Part shown: positions 53,750-62,317 of the stretch, piece after piece
Numbering within the stretch: position 1 is the first letter of the stretch
Layout of the letters: the number at the start of each line of letters is the position of its first letter
NCBI RefSeq assembly: GCF_030296555.1
Contig: NZ_AP027728.1
Location: 2,418,001-2,482,000, forward strand
Direction of reading: 5' to 3'
Length of the DNA: 64,000 nt
Source of the DNA: Microbacterium suwonense
GTDB lineage: Bacteria; Actinomycetota; Actinomycetes; Actinomycetales; Microbacteriaceae
Notes under the pieces: model-generated
What the model was told of the DNA's origin: nothing
The model's database searches: none
The model's input: the letters and a program-made list of their open reading frames with translations, nothing else
Program-made: the position numbers and the translations under genes

Positions 53750-54567
53750 GTGAGCGCAGCGAGTCGAAACGCGCGGCCCGATGGATGTGGGGCATTTCGT
53801 CTCGTCGCTTCGCTCCTCGCTCAATGACCGGGAGGGATCTCGGTCGTTGAGTGAGCGGAGCGAGTCGAGACGTGTGGTTTCGCGTGGAACGTGGGGCATT
53901 TCGTCTCGTCGCTGCGCTCCTCGCTCAATGACCGGGAGGGGGTGTCGGTCGTTGAGTGAGCGGAGCGAGTCGAAACGCGCGGCCCGATGGATGTGGGGCA
54001 TTTCGTCTCGTCGCTTCGCTCCTCGCTCAATGACCGGGAGGGGGTGTCGGTCGTTGAGTGAGCGCAGCGAGTCGAAACGTGACTGTTTATCGAGGGGCAT
54101 TTCGACTCGTCGCTTCGCTCCTCGCTCAATGACCGGGGAGGGCGACCTGGTCGTTGAGCGAGCGGAGCGAGTCGAAACGAGGTTCTGTATCGTGGGGCAT
54201 TTCGTCTCGTCGCTTCGCTCCTCGCTCAATGACCGGGGAGGGCGACCCGGTCGTTGAGCGAGCGGAGCGAGTCGAAACGTGTGGTTTCACGTGGAACATC
54301 CCATTTCGACTCCTCACTTCGTTCGTCGCTCAATGACCGGGAGGGGATGTCGGTCGTTGAGTGAGCGCAGCGAGTCGAAACGTGACTGTTTATCGAGGGG
54401 CATTTCGACTCGTCGCTTCGCTCCTCGCTCAATGACCGGGGAGGGCGACCTGGTCGTTGAGCGAGCGGAGCGAGTCGAAACGTGTGGTTTCACGTGGAAC
54501 ATTCACATTTCGACTCGTCGCTTCGCTCCTCGCTCAATGACCGGTACTGCCCTCGCTCAATGACCGG
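53740..54567. repeat. Palindromic-family repeat array 3
   Basis: About eight forward and eight reverse motifs alternate between the GIY-YIG gene and parA. Blocks are duplicated with offsets of 206 bp (near 53771/53977) and 303 bp (near 54081/54384). parS-like sites GTTTCACGTGGAAC at 54284-54297 and 54487-54500, and a weaker GTTTCGCGTGGAAC at 53877-53890, lie in spacers. Long translated readings here are products of the repeats. Confidence 0.9.
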
Positions 54568-54611
54568 AGGGTTGGAGGGATTAGAGTGGTAGACGGTCCC
54601 GAAAGGAGTCC

Positions 54612-55544
54612 ATGTTTCACGTGAAACGATCCGACAACGCATCACCGAAGCAGGATTTCGGGATGGATACGCCGCTCGCTCGGGAACTCGCCGACCTCTC
54701 CAGTCGACGCAGAGCACTCGCAGAGGTCACCGTGTCCTTCCCCGGTGAACCTCGCATCTTCACGGTGTCGAACCAGAAGGGCGGCGTCGGCAAGACGACG
54801 TCGGCGGTGAACCTGGCATCCGCTCTCGCCGGATTGGGCGCGAAGGTTCTCGTGGTCGATCTCGATCCGCAGGGGAACGCCTCCACGGCACTCAGCATCA
54901 CGCACACCGCCGATACGCCGAGCGTCTACGACGTGCTGATCAACGAGCTTCCCTTCGCGGACATCGTGCAGTCGAGCCCCGAATCCCCCAATCTGTTCTG
55001 TGCGCCGAGCACGATCCACCTGGCCGGCGCCGAGATCGAGCTCGTCTCGCAGGTCGCTCGCGAGTTCCGGCTGCGTCGAGCGCTGGAGACCTATCTTCAC
55101 GAGAACGCGATGGACGTCGTGATCATCGACTGCCCACCATCGCTGGGACTGCTCACCATCAACGCCTTCACCGCGGCATCCGAAGTTCTCATCCCGATCC
55201 AGGCGGAATACTACGCGCTCGAGGGGCTGAGTCAGCTGCTGGGCAATATTCAGATGATTCAGAAGCATCTGAACCCCGAGCTTCAGCTGACCACGATCCT
55301 GCTGACGATGTTCGACGCTCGAACGCGTCTGTCTCAGCAGGTCGCGGAAGAGGTGCGGCATCACTTCCCCGAGCAGGTGCTCGACGCGGTCATCCCGCGA
55401 TCGGTGCGCGTGTCCGAGGCACCGAGTTTCGGACAGACGGTGATCGCCTACGACGCCACGTCTGCGGGCGCGATCGCCTACCGGGAAGCAGCAGTCGAGA
55501 TCGCACGGCGAGGCGAACAGTCCTCGCAGAACAAGGAGCAGTAG
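54612..55544 (+). CDS. parA: Chromosome partitioning ATPase ParA
   Basis: The 310-aa ATPase moves ParB-parS complexes. From ATG 54612 the codons MFHVKR are spelled by the parS site itself. The deviant Walker A is SNQKGGVGKTTSAVNLASAL, then VVDLDPQGNASTALS and VVIIDCPPSLGLLTINAF. The C-terminal VIPRSVRVSEAPSFGQTVIA is typical of chromosomal ParA. parB follows with 2 bp. Confidence 0.97.
   Translation: MFHVKRSDNASPKQDFGMDTPLARELADLSSRRRALAEVTVSFPGEPRIFTVSNQKGGVGKTTSAVNLASALAGLGAKVLVVDLDPQGNASTALSITHTADTPSVYDVLINELPFADIVQSSPESPNLFCAPSTIHLAGAEIELVSQVAREFRLRRALETYLHENAMDVVIIDCPPSLGLLTINAFTAASEVLIPIQAEYYALEGLSQLLGNIQMIQKHLNPELQLTTILLTMFDARTRLSQQVAEEVRHHFPEQVLDAVIPRSVRVSEAPSFGQTVIAYDATSAGAIAYREAAVEIARRGEQSSQNKEQ
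54614..54627. promoter_or_regulatory. parS: parS site 4, within the parA start
   Basis: Perfect GTTTCACGTGAAAC beginning inside the start codon of parA. Confidence 0.95.
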
Positions 55545-55546
55545 TG

Positions 55547-56515
55547 ATGGCCAAACGCACCGGACTCGGTCGGGGAATCGGCGCCCTCATCCCCACCGCA
55601 GATCACACGGAACGCCCGGTGGACGTCTTCTTCCCCGGCGCGACGAAGGTGAAGACGGATGCCGAGGAAGTCACAGCCACGACTGACATTCCTGAACTCG
55701 CCGAGGTACCCGGCATCCGTCTGGTCCAGATCGACCCGAACACCATCGTCCCGAATCCGCGGCAGCCGCGCACGCACTTCGATGAGGAGCATCTCGCAGA
55801 GCTTGTGCACAGCGTCCGGGAGTTCGGCGTGCTGCAGCCGGTCGTCGTGCGCAAGAACACCGCGGGCGAGTACGAGCTGATCATGGGGGAGCGGCGCACG
55901 CGCGCTGCCCGTGAGGCCGGCCTGACGGAGATCCCGGCGATCGTCCGTGAGACGGCCGACGAGGATCTGCTTCGTGATGCGCTGCTGGAGAACCTGCATC
56001 GGTCCGAGCTGAATCCGCTGGAGGAGGCTTCTGCCTATCAGCAGCTGCTGGAGGACTTCGGCATCACGCAGGAGGAGCTGGCCACCCGCATCGGCCGCTC
56101 CCGTCCGCAGATCAGCAACACAATCCGTCTGTTGCGCCTCCCGGTCGCCGTGCAGCAGCGTGTCGCCGCCGGTGTGCTCTCGGCGGGGCATGCCCGCGCG
56201 ATCCTCTCGGTCGAAGACCCGGAGCGGATGCAGCACCTGGCCGACAAGGTCGTCAACGAAGACCTGTCCGTCCGCGCGACGGAAGCCGCGGCGAAGAGCC
56301 TTCCGGTGAACCCGGGAAAGTCGCCCAAGCCGCAGCCGGGAGCGCGACGTGCATACCTGGACGAGGTCGCGAGCAAGCTCGGAGACCGTCTTAACACCCG
56401 CGTCCAGATCTCTCTGGGAGCACGTAAAGGCCAGGTCAAGATCGAATTCGCATCGATCCAAGACCTCAACCGCATCCTCGCGGATCTGGGCGAGGAGGAG
56501 TACGGGTCGCGCTGA
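55547..56515 (+). CDS. parB: Chromosome partitioning protein ParB
   Basis: CTPase and DNA-binding protein of 322 aa. It begins MAKRTGLGRGIGALIPT (family N-terminus), with the CTP-binding boxes IVPNPRQPRTHFDEEHLAEL and IMGERRTRAAREAGL, the helix-turn-helix TQEELATRIGRSRPQISNTI, and a C-terminal dimerisation domain LGDRLNTRVQISLGARKGQV. ATG 55547 directly follows an alternative GTG at 55544, which would overlap the parA stop. Confidence 0.97.
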   Translation: MAKRTGLGRGIGALIPTADHTERPVDVFFPGATKVKTDAEEVTATTDIPELAEVPGIRLVQIDPNTIVPNPRQPRTHFDEEHLAELVHSVREFGVLQPVVVRKNTAGEYELIMGERRTRAAREAGLTEIPAIVRETADEDLLRDALLENLHRSELNPLEEASAYQQLLEDFGITQEELATRIGRSRPQISNTIRLLRLPVAVQQRVAAGVLSAGHARAILSVEDPERMQHLADKVVNEDLSVRATEAAAKSLPVNPGKSPKPQPGARRAYLDEVASKLGDRLNTRVQISLGARKGQVKIEFASIQDLNRILADLGEEEYGSR

Positions 56516-56562
56516 CGCCGAGCACGATGCGAAGTGTCGGTGGAACCTCTTAGGCTGGAACG

Positions 56563-56895
56563 GTGACCGACTCCGTACCGCGCCGAGCCAGCCTCGAGCT
56601 GCTCCGGGCCGAGGCATCCGACGAACTGGCGGTGCTGATCCAGGAGCGGCTGCGCGCGGGTGAGGATCCGTGGGACTTCATGGACGACCTCCCCAGTATC
56701 GACGAGCTCGTCGTCTACCTGCTGCGTGCGGAGAACATCGTCGCCAACGACGGGGTGCGCCCGAACGCCGCCCGGCACTATCGCGTGCTGCGCCAGATCG
56801 CCCTGGACTACCCCGCGTTGACGGAGACGGTGTGGCGGATGCTGGGATCGCAGAGTCATCGAGCCTGGGACCCTACGATCGCCGACGCCTCCTGA
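56563..56895 (+). CDS. Conserved hypothetical protein next to parB
   Basis: The 110-aa protein starts at GTG with MTDSVPRRASLELLRAEASD, and continues LIQERLRAGEDPWDFMDDLP and an acidic helical region (ELVVYLLRAENIVANDG). It is common beside parB in Microbacteriaceae and has no known function. Confidence 0.75.
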   Translation: MTDSVPRRASLELLRAEASDELAVLIQERLRAGEDPWDFMDDLPSIDELVVYLLRAENIVANDGVRPNAARHYRVLRQIALDYPALTETVWRMLGSQSHRAWDPTIADAS

Positions 56896-56999
56896 GACGG
56901 AGCCCACGCACGCCGCCGCACGACACCCGCGCCCGCACCCCGCACACGGCACGGGCTCCTCGCGGCACGGGCTCCTCACGGCATCCGTACCCAAAGAAT

Positions 57000-57029
57000 A
57001 AGCCCGCCACCTCGGAAGGCGACGGGCTT
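57000..57029. terminator. Bidirectional terminator between the parB-side genes and trxA
   Basis: AAGCCCG (57000-57006) and CGGGCTT (57023-57029) with an inner GCC/GGC step, between converging genes. Confidence 0.75.
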
Positions 57030-57048
57030 CTCCGAAACGAGGCGGGGA

Positions 57049-57372
57049 TCAGCCGATGAACTCGGCGAGGTCCTGCTCGAGGGCGAACTTCGGCTTGGCG
57101 CCGATGATCGTGGTCTTCACCTCACCGCCGTGGAACACCTTCATGGCCGGGATCGAGGTGATCTGGTACTGCATCGCGAGGTTGGGGTTCTCGTCGACGT
57201 TGAGCTTGAGGATGGTGATCTTCTCGGGGTGCTCGGCCTGAATCTCGTCGAGAACGGGCGAGACCATGCGACACGGCCCGCACCACGCGGCCCAGAAGTC
57301 GACGAGAACGGGGCCGTCGGCCTGGAGCACGTCCTGCTCCCAGGTCGCCTCGGTGGTTGCCTTGGCTGTCAT
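57049..57372 (-). CDS. trxA: Thioredoxin
   Basis: The 107-aa protein has the redox motif FWAAWCGPCRM (WCGPC at about 30-34) and the cis-Pro SIPAMKVFHGG. It reduces protein disulphides in the cytoplasm, recharged by TrxB, which is upstream on the same strand with a 63-bp gap. Confidence 0.97.
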   Translation of the reverse strand: MTAKATTEATWEQDVLQADGPVLVDFWAAWCGPCRMVSPVLDEIQAEHPEKITILKLNVDENPNLAMQYQITSIPAMKVFHGGEVKTTIIGAKPKFALEQDLAEFIG

Positions 57373-57435
57373 GAATTCTCCTTGTTCGGTGTCTACCGGT
57401 GAAACGTCGGATGCGGCGAAAGTGTTCCCGCCGAC

Positions 57436-58410
57436 TCAGCCGGCGATGACCTCGGCGGCCTCGGCCGCCGGCACCTCGACGGAGGCGTCTTCGAGGGATG
57501 CCAGGAAGTGCTCCACGTCCAGTGCTGCGACGACACCCGATCCGGCAGCCGTGGCGGCCTGACGGTAGGTGGGGTCGATCACGTCGCCGGCGGCGAAGAT
57601 TCCGGGAACGGAGGTGCGCGACGAGCGGCCGTCGACCCAGATGGTGCCCTGATCGGTCAGGTCGAGCTTGCCGTGCACGAGGTGGGTGCGGGGGTCGTTG
57701 CCGATCGCGACGAACACGCCCTGCAGGTCCAGCTCGCGGGTGGAGTCGTCGACGGTCGAGCGCAGGCGCACACCGGTGGTCTCGAGCTCGCCGAGGATCT
57801 CGTCGACCGTGCTGTTCCAGATGAACTCGATCTTCTCGTTCGCGAAGGCGCGCTCCTGCATGATCTTCGAGGCGCGCAACGAGTCCTTGCGGTGGATCAC
57901 ATACACCTTCGACGCGAAGCGGGTCAGGAACGTGGCCTCTTCCATGGCGGAGTCGCCGCCGCCGACGACGGCGATCGTCTTGTCGCGGAAGAAGAAGCCG
58001 TCGCAGGTGGCGCACCACGAGACGCCGTGGCCGGAGAGGCGCTCCTCGCCTTCGACGCCGAGCTTGCGGTACGCGGATCCGGTGGCGTAGATGACGGCGG
58101 ATGCCTCGTGCACGGCGCCCGTGCCGAGGGTGACCTTCTTGACCGGCCCGTCGACGTCCAGCGAGACGACGTCGTCGTACAGCACCTCGGTGCCGAACTT
58201 CTCGGCCTGCTCCTGCAGCTTCACCATGAGGTCGGGACCCTGGATGCCTTCCGGGAAGCCGGGGAAGTTCTCGACATCCGTCGTCTTGGTCAGCTCTCCG
58301 CCCACCTCGACCGAGCTCGCGACCAGCAGCGGCTGCAGGTTGGCACGCGCCGCGTAGATGGCGGCACTGAATCCGGCCGGACCCGAGCCGATGATGATGA
58401 CCTGACGCAT
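57436..58410 (-). CDS. trxB: Thioredoxin reductase
   Basis: The 324-aa NADPH-dependent flavoenzyme begins MRQVIIIGSGPAGFSAAIYA (FAD site), with the redox pair in VSWCATCDGFF, NADPH site VVGGGDSAMEEA, and the C-terminal FAD motif GIFAAGDVIDPTYRQAATAA. ATG 58408-58410 follows GAGGAGAG. It forms an operon with trxA. Confidence 0.97.
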   Translation of the reverse strand: MRQVIIIGSGPAGFSAAIYAARANLQPLLVASSVEVGGELTKTTDVENFPGFPEGIQGPDLMVKLQEQAEKFGTEVLYDDVVSLDVDGPVKKVTLGTGAVHEASAVIYATGSAYRKLGVEGEERLSGHGVSWCATCDGFFFRDKTIAVVGGGDSAMEEATFLTRFASKVYVIHRKDSLRASKIMQERAFANEKIEFIWNSTVDEILGELETTGVRLRSTVDDSTRELDLQGVFVAIGNDPRTHLVHGKLDLTDQGTIWVDGRSSRTSVPGIFAAGDVIDPTYRQAATAAGSGVVAALDVEHFLASLEDASVEVPAAEAAEVIAG

Positions 58411-58541
58411 GTGCTCTCCTCTGTCGGCGGGCACGCCTGAGCGTGCGTCGGAACCGCCACGATTGCTTCAACCCATGGTAACCGCGGCGCATTCCCTGAC
58501 GCTGAAGGGCACCGCATCCGCTGCCGTGTCAGACCCGACGG

Positions 58542-60161
58542 TCAGCGCGACGGCAGGAACCGCTTGACCAGGCCGGTGGCCGCCGACAGCTCGGGAGCGC
58601 GGATCACGATCAGCACCACCGCGTACACGACCACGGCCACGAGCCCGATCACGCCGGTGCCGACGGCGCCGAGCAGCTTGTCGACGAAAGTCGATCCGGT
58701 CTGGCCCGCCGTCCAGCCCGCACCGGCGCCGAGCAGCAGGAAAGTGCCCCAGCCGGCGAACCCGGCCGGCACGGCGGCGATGGCGAAGCGCAGCAGCGAC
58801 AGCAGTGTGCGCGGCAGTTCGAGACCACCCAGTCGGTTGCGCAGGATCCAGATCGCGATCACCGTCTGAACGAGCCCGGCGACCGACTGGCCCAGAGCCA
58901 CGGCGGCGGCGAGCTGGTCGAGTGGCGCCACAGCGGCGGCCAGCAACGAGAAGCCGATGATCAACGCGACCTGCACCAGCGTGAACAGGAAGGGCGTGCG
59001 CGTGTCGCCGTAGGCGTAGAAGGTGCGCTGCACGATGAACAGCAGCGACAGGGGCACGAGTCCCACCAGGTAGCAGATCAGCACGGGCGCAGCCTGGATC
59101 GCCTGTGCGGGATTGTCGGTGAAGATGCGGGTGGCCGGAACGGATGCCACGGCCAGCGCCACCCCCGAACCGAGGACGAACAGCGCCACCACGCGCATGC
59201 AGCGAGCCACGTCGCCGCGCACCTCTTCGTGGCGGTCGGCGGCGGCGTGCTCGGCGATCTGCGTGAAGTACGGAGTGCCGATCGAGATCGCGAAGATCGA
59301 GTACGGCAGCATGAACACCAGCCAGGCGGCCATCATCAGCGCCGTAGAAGGGTGCTCGCCCGACGCCGCAGTGACCACCCGCGTCTGGATGAGCCCGGCG
59401 ATCTGGCCGGCGATGACCATCAGGAACGTCCACCCGGCCAGCGTGCCGACCTGACCCAGACCGACGCCGCGCCACCGGAAGTCGGGCCGCAGCCGCAGCC
59501 CCGTCGCCCGCCACGCGAACAGCAGCAGCGCGGCCTGAACGGCGATGCCGAGAGTGGCCGTCCCGCCGATGACGGCGATCATCGACGGGTCCCAGGTGAG
59601 CATGTCGCTGCGGTTTCCACCGAACAGTGCGATGAACACGAGGAAGCCGATGATCGAGATGACGTTGTTCGCGACTGGCGTCCAGGTGTACGGCCCGAAC
59701 ACGCGCTTGGCGTTCAAGGTCTCGCCGATGAGCGCGTACAGGCCGTAGAAGAAGATCTGCGGCAGGCACCAGTAGGCGAACGCGGTGCCCATCGCCAGCT
59801 GGTCAGGAGTGAACTTCTCGGCGTAGAGCACCACCAGCTGCGGGGCGAACAGCATCGCCAGCACGGTCGCCCCGAGAAAGACCACGGTGCCGAGGGTGAA
59901 CAGCTTGGAAATGTATGCCCTGCCGCCGTCGCTGTGCACCGCCGACTTCACGATCTGCGGGATGATCACGGCGGTGAGGATGCCGGTCTGGATGATCGTG
60001 AAGACGTTGTTCGGCAGCTGGTTCGCGACCGCGAAGGCGTCGGCGGGGCGACCGAAGCTGCCGATGGCCGCGACGAGCACGATCGTGCGCACGAGTCCGG
60101 TGATGCGGGAGACGAGCGTCCCCGCGCCGAGGATCGCACTGGCACGGCCGAGACTGCTCAT
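58542..60161 (-). CDS. murJ: Lipid II flippase MurJ
   Basis: The 539-aa protein flips the peptidoglycan precursor across the membrane. It has about 14 helices and begins MSSLGRASAILGAGTLVSRI, with the family stretch AFAVANQLPNNVFTIIQTGI and RVFGPYTWTPVANNVISIIG. Its start overlaps the DUF6049 stop by 4 bp, the normal murJ neighbour in actinobacteria. Confidence 0.95.
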   Translation of the reverse strand: MSSLGRASAILGAGTLVSRITGLVRTIVLVAAIGSFGRPADAFAVANQLPNNVFTIIQTGILTAVIIPQIVKSAVHSDGGRAYISKLFTLGTVVFLGATVLAMLFAPQLVVLYAEKFTPDQLAMGTAFAYWCLPQIFFYGLYALIGETLNAKRVFGPYTWTPVANNVISIIGFLVFIALFGGNRSDMLTWDPSMIAVIGGTATLGIAVQAALLLFAWRATGLRLRPDFRWRGVGLGQVGTLAGWTFLMVIAGQIAGLIQTRVVTAASGEHPSTALMMAAWLVFMLPYSIFAISIGTPYFTQIAEHAAADRHEEVRGDVARCMRVVALFVLGSGVALAVASVPATRIFTDNPAQAIQAAPVLICYLVGLVPLSLLFIVQRTFYAYGDTRTPFLFTLVQVALIIGFSLLAAAVAPLDQLAAAVALGQSVAGLVQTVIAIWILRNRLGGLELPRTLLSLLRFAIAAVPAGFAGWGTFLLLGAGAGWTAGQTGSTFVDKLLGAVGTGVIGLVAVVVYAVVLIVIRAPELSAATGLVKRFLPSR

Positions 60162-62229
60162 TCGCTCTCCTTCGTCGAGGCGCCCGCCCCGTCACGGCGC
60201 TTGCGCCGCACGGTGCGGATCAGACCGAAGACCAGCAGCAGGGCGATCGCGCCACCGAGGATGCCGAGGCCGATGCCCTCCCAGTCGGCGCGCAGTGTGA
60301 CATCCGCCACCTCAGTCGATCCGATGGCCACGCCGGTCGCGCTGGTGAGCCGGAACTGCACCCGTACGTCGCCGCTGGCCACGCGCGCCTCGATCGGCAC
60401 GTCGATGCGCGTGCTGCCGTCGGCGCCCGCTTCGACCTGCGTGCTGCGCTGAATGTCCAGGCGCGGGTCGGACGGCAGGCCGTGCAGGGTCACGTGCACG
60501 GTCCACGGCAGATCGTTGCGCACCCAGACGGGCAGCGGTGCGGCCGAGGTGATCAGCTGCACGGGCTTGGGGCGCTGGATGCCGACCGAGTTCAGGATCG
60601 TGTGCACATGCTTTGCACGCGCCGCTGCGGCGGCGGTGAAGTCCTCGTCGGTCATCCCGACCGCGATCGTCCTCAGCATCCGGATGCGCTCGGGAGCCAT
60701 CAGCAGGGCCGGCACTTCGAGGATCGACGAGAACGCCTGCATCCGCTGCTCGCCGGCCAGCATCGTGGTCAGAGCGGCGGGCCTGGTGGAGCCGACGGGG
60801 TCGATGAGGGCTGCGGATGCCGGTGCTTGCGCCCGCAGCGAGCTGAGGCTGATGCCGGGCGTGGCGAAGGCGCTCAGCAGTTCGCGCAGCGCTACGGGGG
60901 AGCGCGTCTCCGACCTGGTGAGCCCGACCAGAACGGTCGGTGCGGAGTGGGTGGCGAAGAAGAGGTGCCCGGCGGCGCCGGCCAGCGCGCGAGCCACATC
61001 GACTGGCTCGGTGAGTTCGACGGCGGTCGAGAGGCGGTCGGATGCTGCAGCATCCATCACCAGGATGCTGTTCCCTTCGACAGCCGAGTGCGCGCGGGTC
61101 GCCCCAGAGAAGGAGGTGGAGGGGAGGATCGTGGTGGCATCGTCGCCGAGGTACCCGGTGAAGGCGGCGAGGTCGGCGGCGGTGACATCGTCGCGTGGCC
61201 AGAGGATGTCGGTGCGTGCGCCGGCAACGCCGGTCAACACCGCGTTGTCGGGGAGCGCGGGATCAGGGGCGGATGACGCGCTGGGGGTCGGGGTCGCTCC
61301 GCTCTGCGGGAAATCATCGGGCTGCAGAAGCGGGGTGAGGTCGGGAGGCTGAAGCAGTGACTCCTGGCCCTCATGCGCCTGCGTCGTCGCGTCGGCATCC
61401 GCGAACTGCAGGATGATCATGTCGTTGGGGAGCTGCTCGAGGCGCTGGAGCCAGTCCGTCGCGGCCCGCGGGGCGCGGGTGCCGAGCATCCGGATGGCGG
61501 CGGGGATCGCGGGATCGATGGCGAGGATAGCCGATGTGTCGGTGACGGCGTCGAGCTGCCCGGTGAGCATGCCGTCCGGCGCGGTGAGCGTGGCGAGCTC
61601 ATCGGCGCTGAGCAGTGCTCCGTCGGCCGGTGTGGCGGTGATCGGAACCAGCACCCCGACCTGCTGCTGGCCGGCGGCCGCGACGACCAGCACCGAGCTC
61701 GCGGTCGGCGTCCAGGCAGTGGTGTCCGCGTCGTCGGTGGTCGCACCGGTCAGCCGCGCGGTGATCGGGTAGACGCCCGGCGCGAGGGTGCCGAGCTCGG
61801 TGGCATCCGCGATGCTGCTGACCTCCACGCTCTCGCCGGCGGCGACGGCCGGGGTCTCCTCGGTCGCGACGGTGCGGAACGTCCCCGAGAAGGCGCCGGT
61901 GTCGAGCCACGCGTCCAAAGTCGCGGCATCGGCGAGAGGCGTCGTGTTCACCTCCAACGAGGCCGATCCGACGCTCAGAGTGTGATCGGTGCCGTTCACG
62001 ATCGTGATCGTGGTGACCAGTGGGCCGTTCGGGTCGATCCGGGCGCTGGGGCCGGCGGAGACACCCAGGGTGACGGCGGGGGCGTCGTCGGGCTCCTGTA
62101 CGTCGTCGTCGGCGGATGCCGGGGACGCCCCGCCCAGCGCGATGGCACCGACGACGAGCACCGCGGCGAGCCGGCTCAGCAGCCGATGCGCGCGCGGACG
62201 GAATCCGTCGCGGGGGAGATCGCAGTCAT
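60158..62229 (-). CDS. DUF6049 family secreted/membrane protein, one missing base
   Basis: The protein of about 690 aa has a signal peptide, a long extracellular region with Ala-rich repeats, and one C-terminal membrane helix (GIGLGILGGAIALLLVFGLI) with a basic tail. As written no good start lies upstream of 62161, and the ATG at 62227-62229 is out of frame. One added base at GGGGG (plus strand 62212-62216) reads MTAISPRDGFRPRAHRLLSR, then LAAVLVVGAIALGG, a clean signal peptide. DUF6049 lies before murJ in most actinobacteria. Function unknown, likely in cell envelope synthesis. Confidence 0.85.
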
Positions 62230-62317
62230 AGTTCGGGTCGATGAAGCCGTGATCGCGGCCGACTCGACGTCCCCGATTCTAGGCGGAGCGGTGTGAGGAA
62301 CCCTGAAGGCGCGTAGA

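Noticed and set aside
53369..54257. Long open frames through the repeat array on both strands
   Set aside because: The translations are periodic copies of SERSESKR or STTDTPS-like words made by the repeat; there is no start context.
52587..54567. CRISPR array
   Set aside because: Motifs alternate in orientation and spacers are themselves duplicated. There are no cas genes. The pattern is that of interspersed palindromes.
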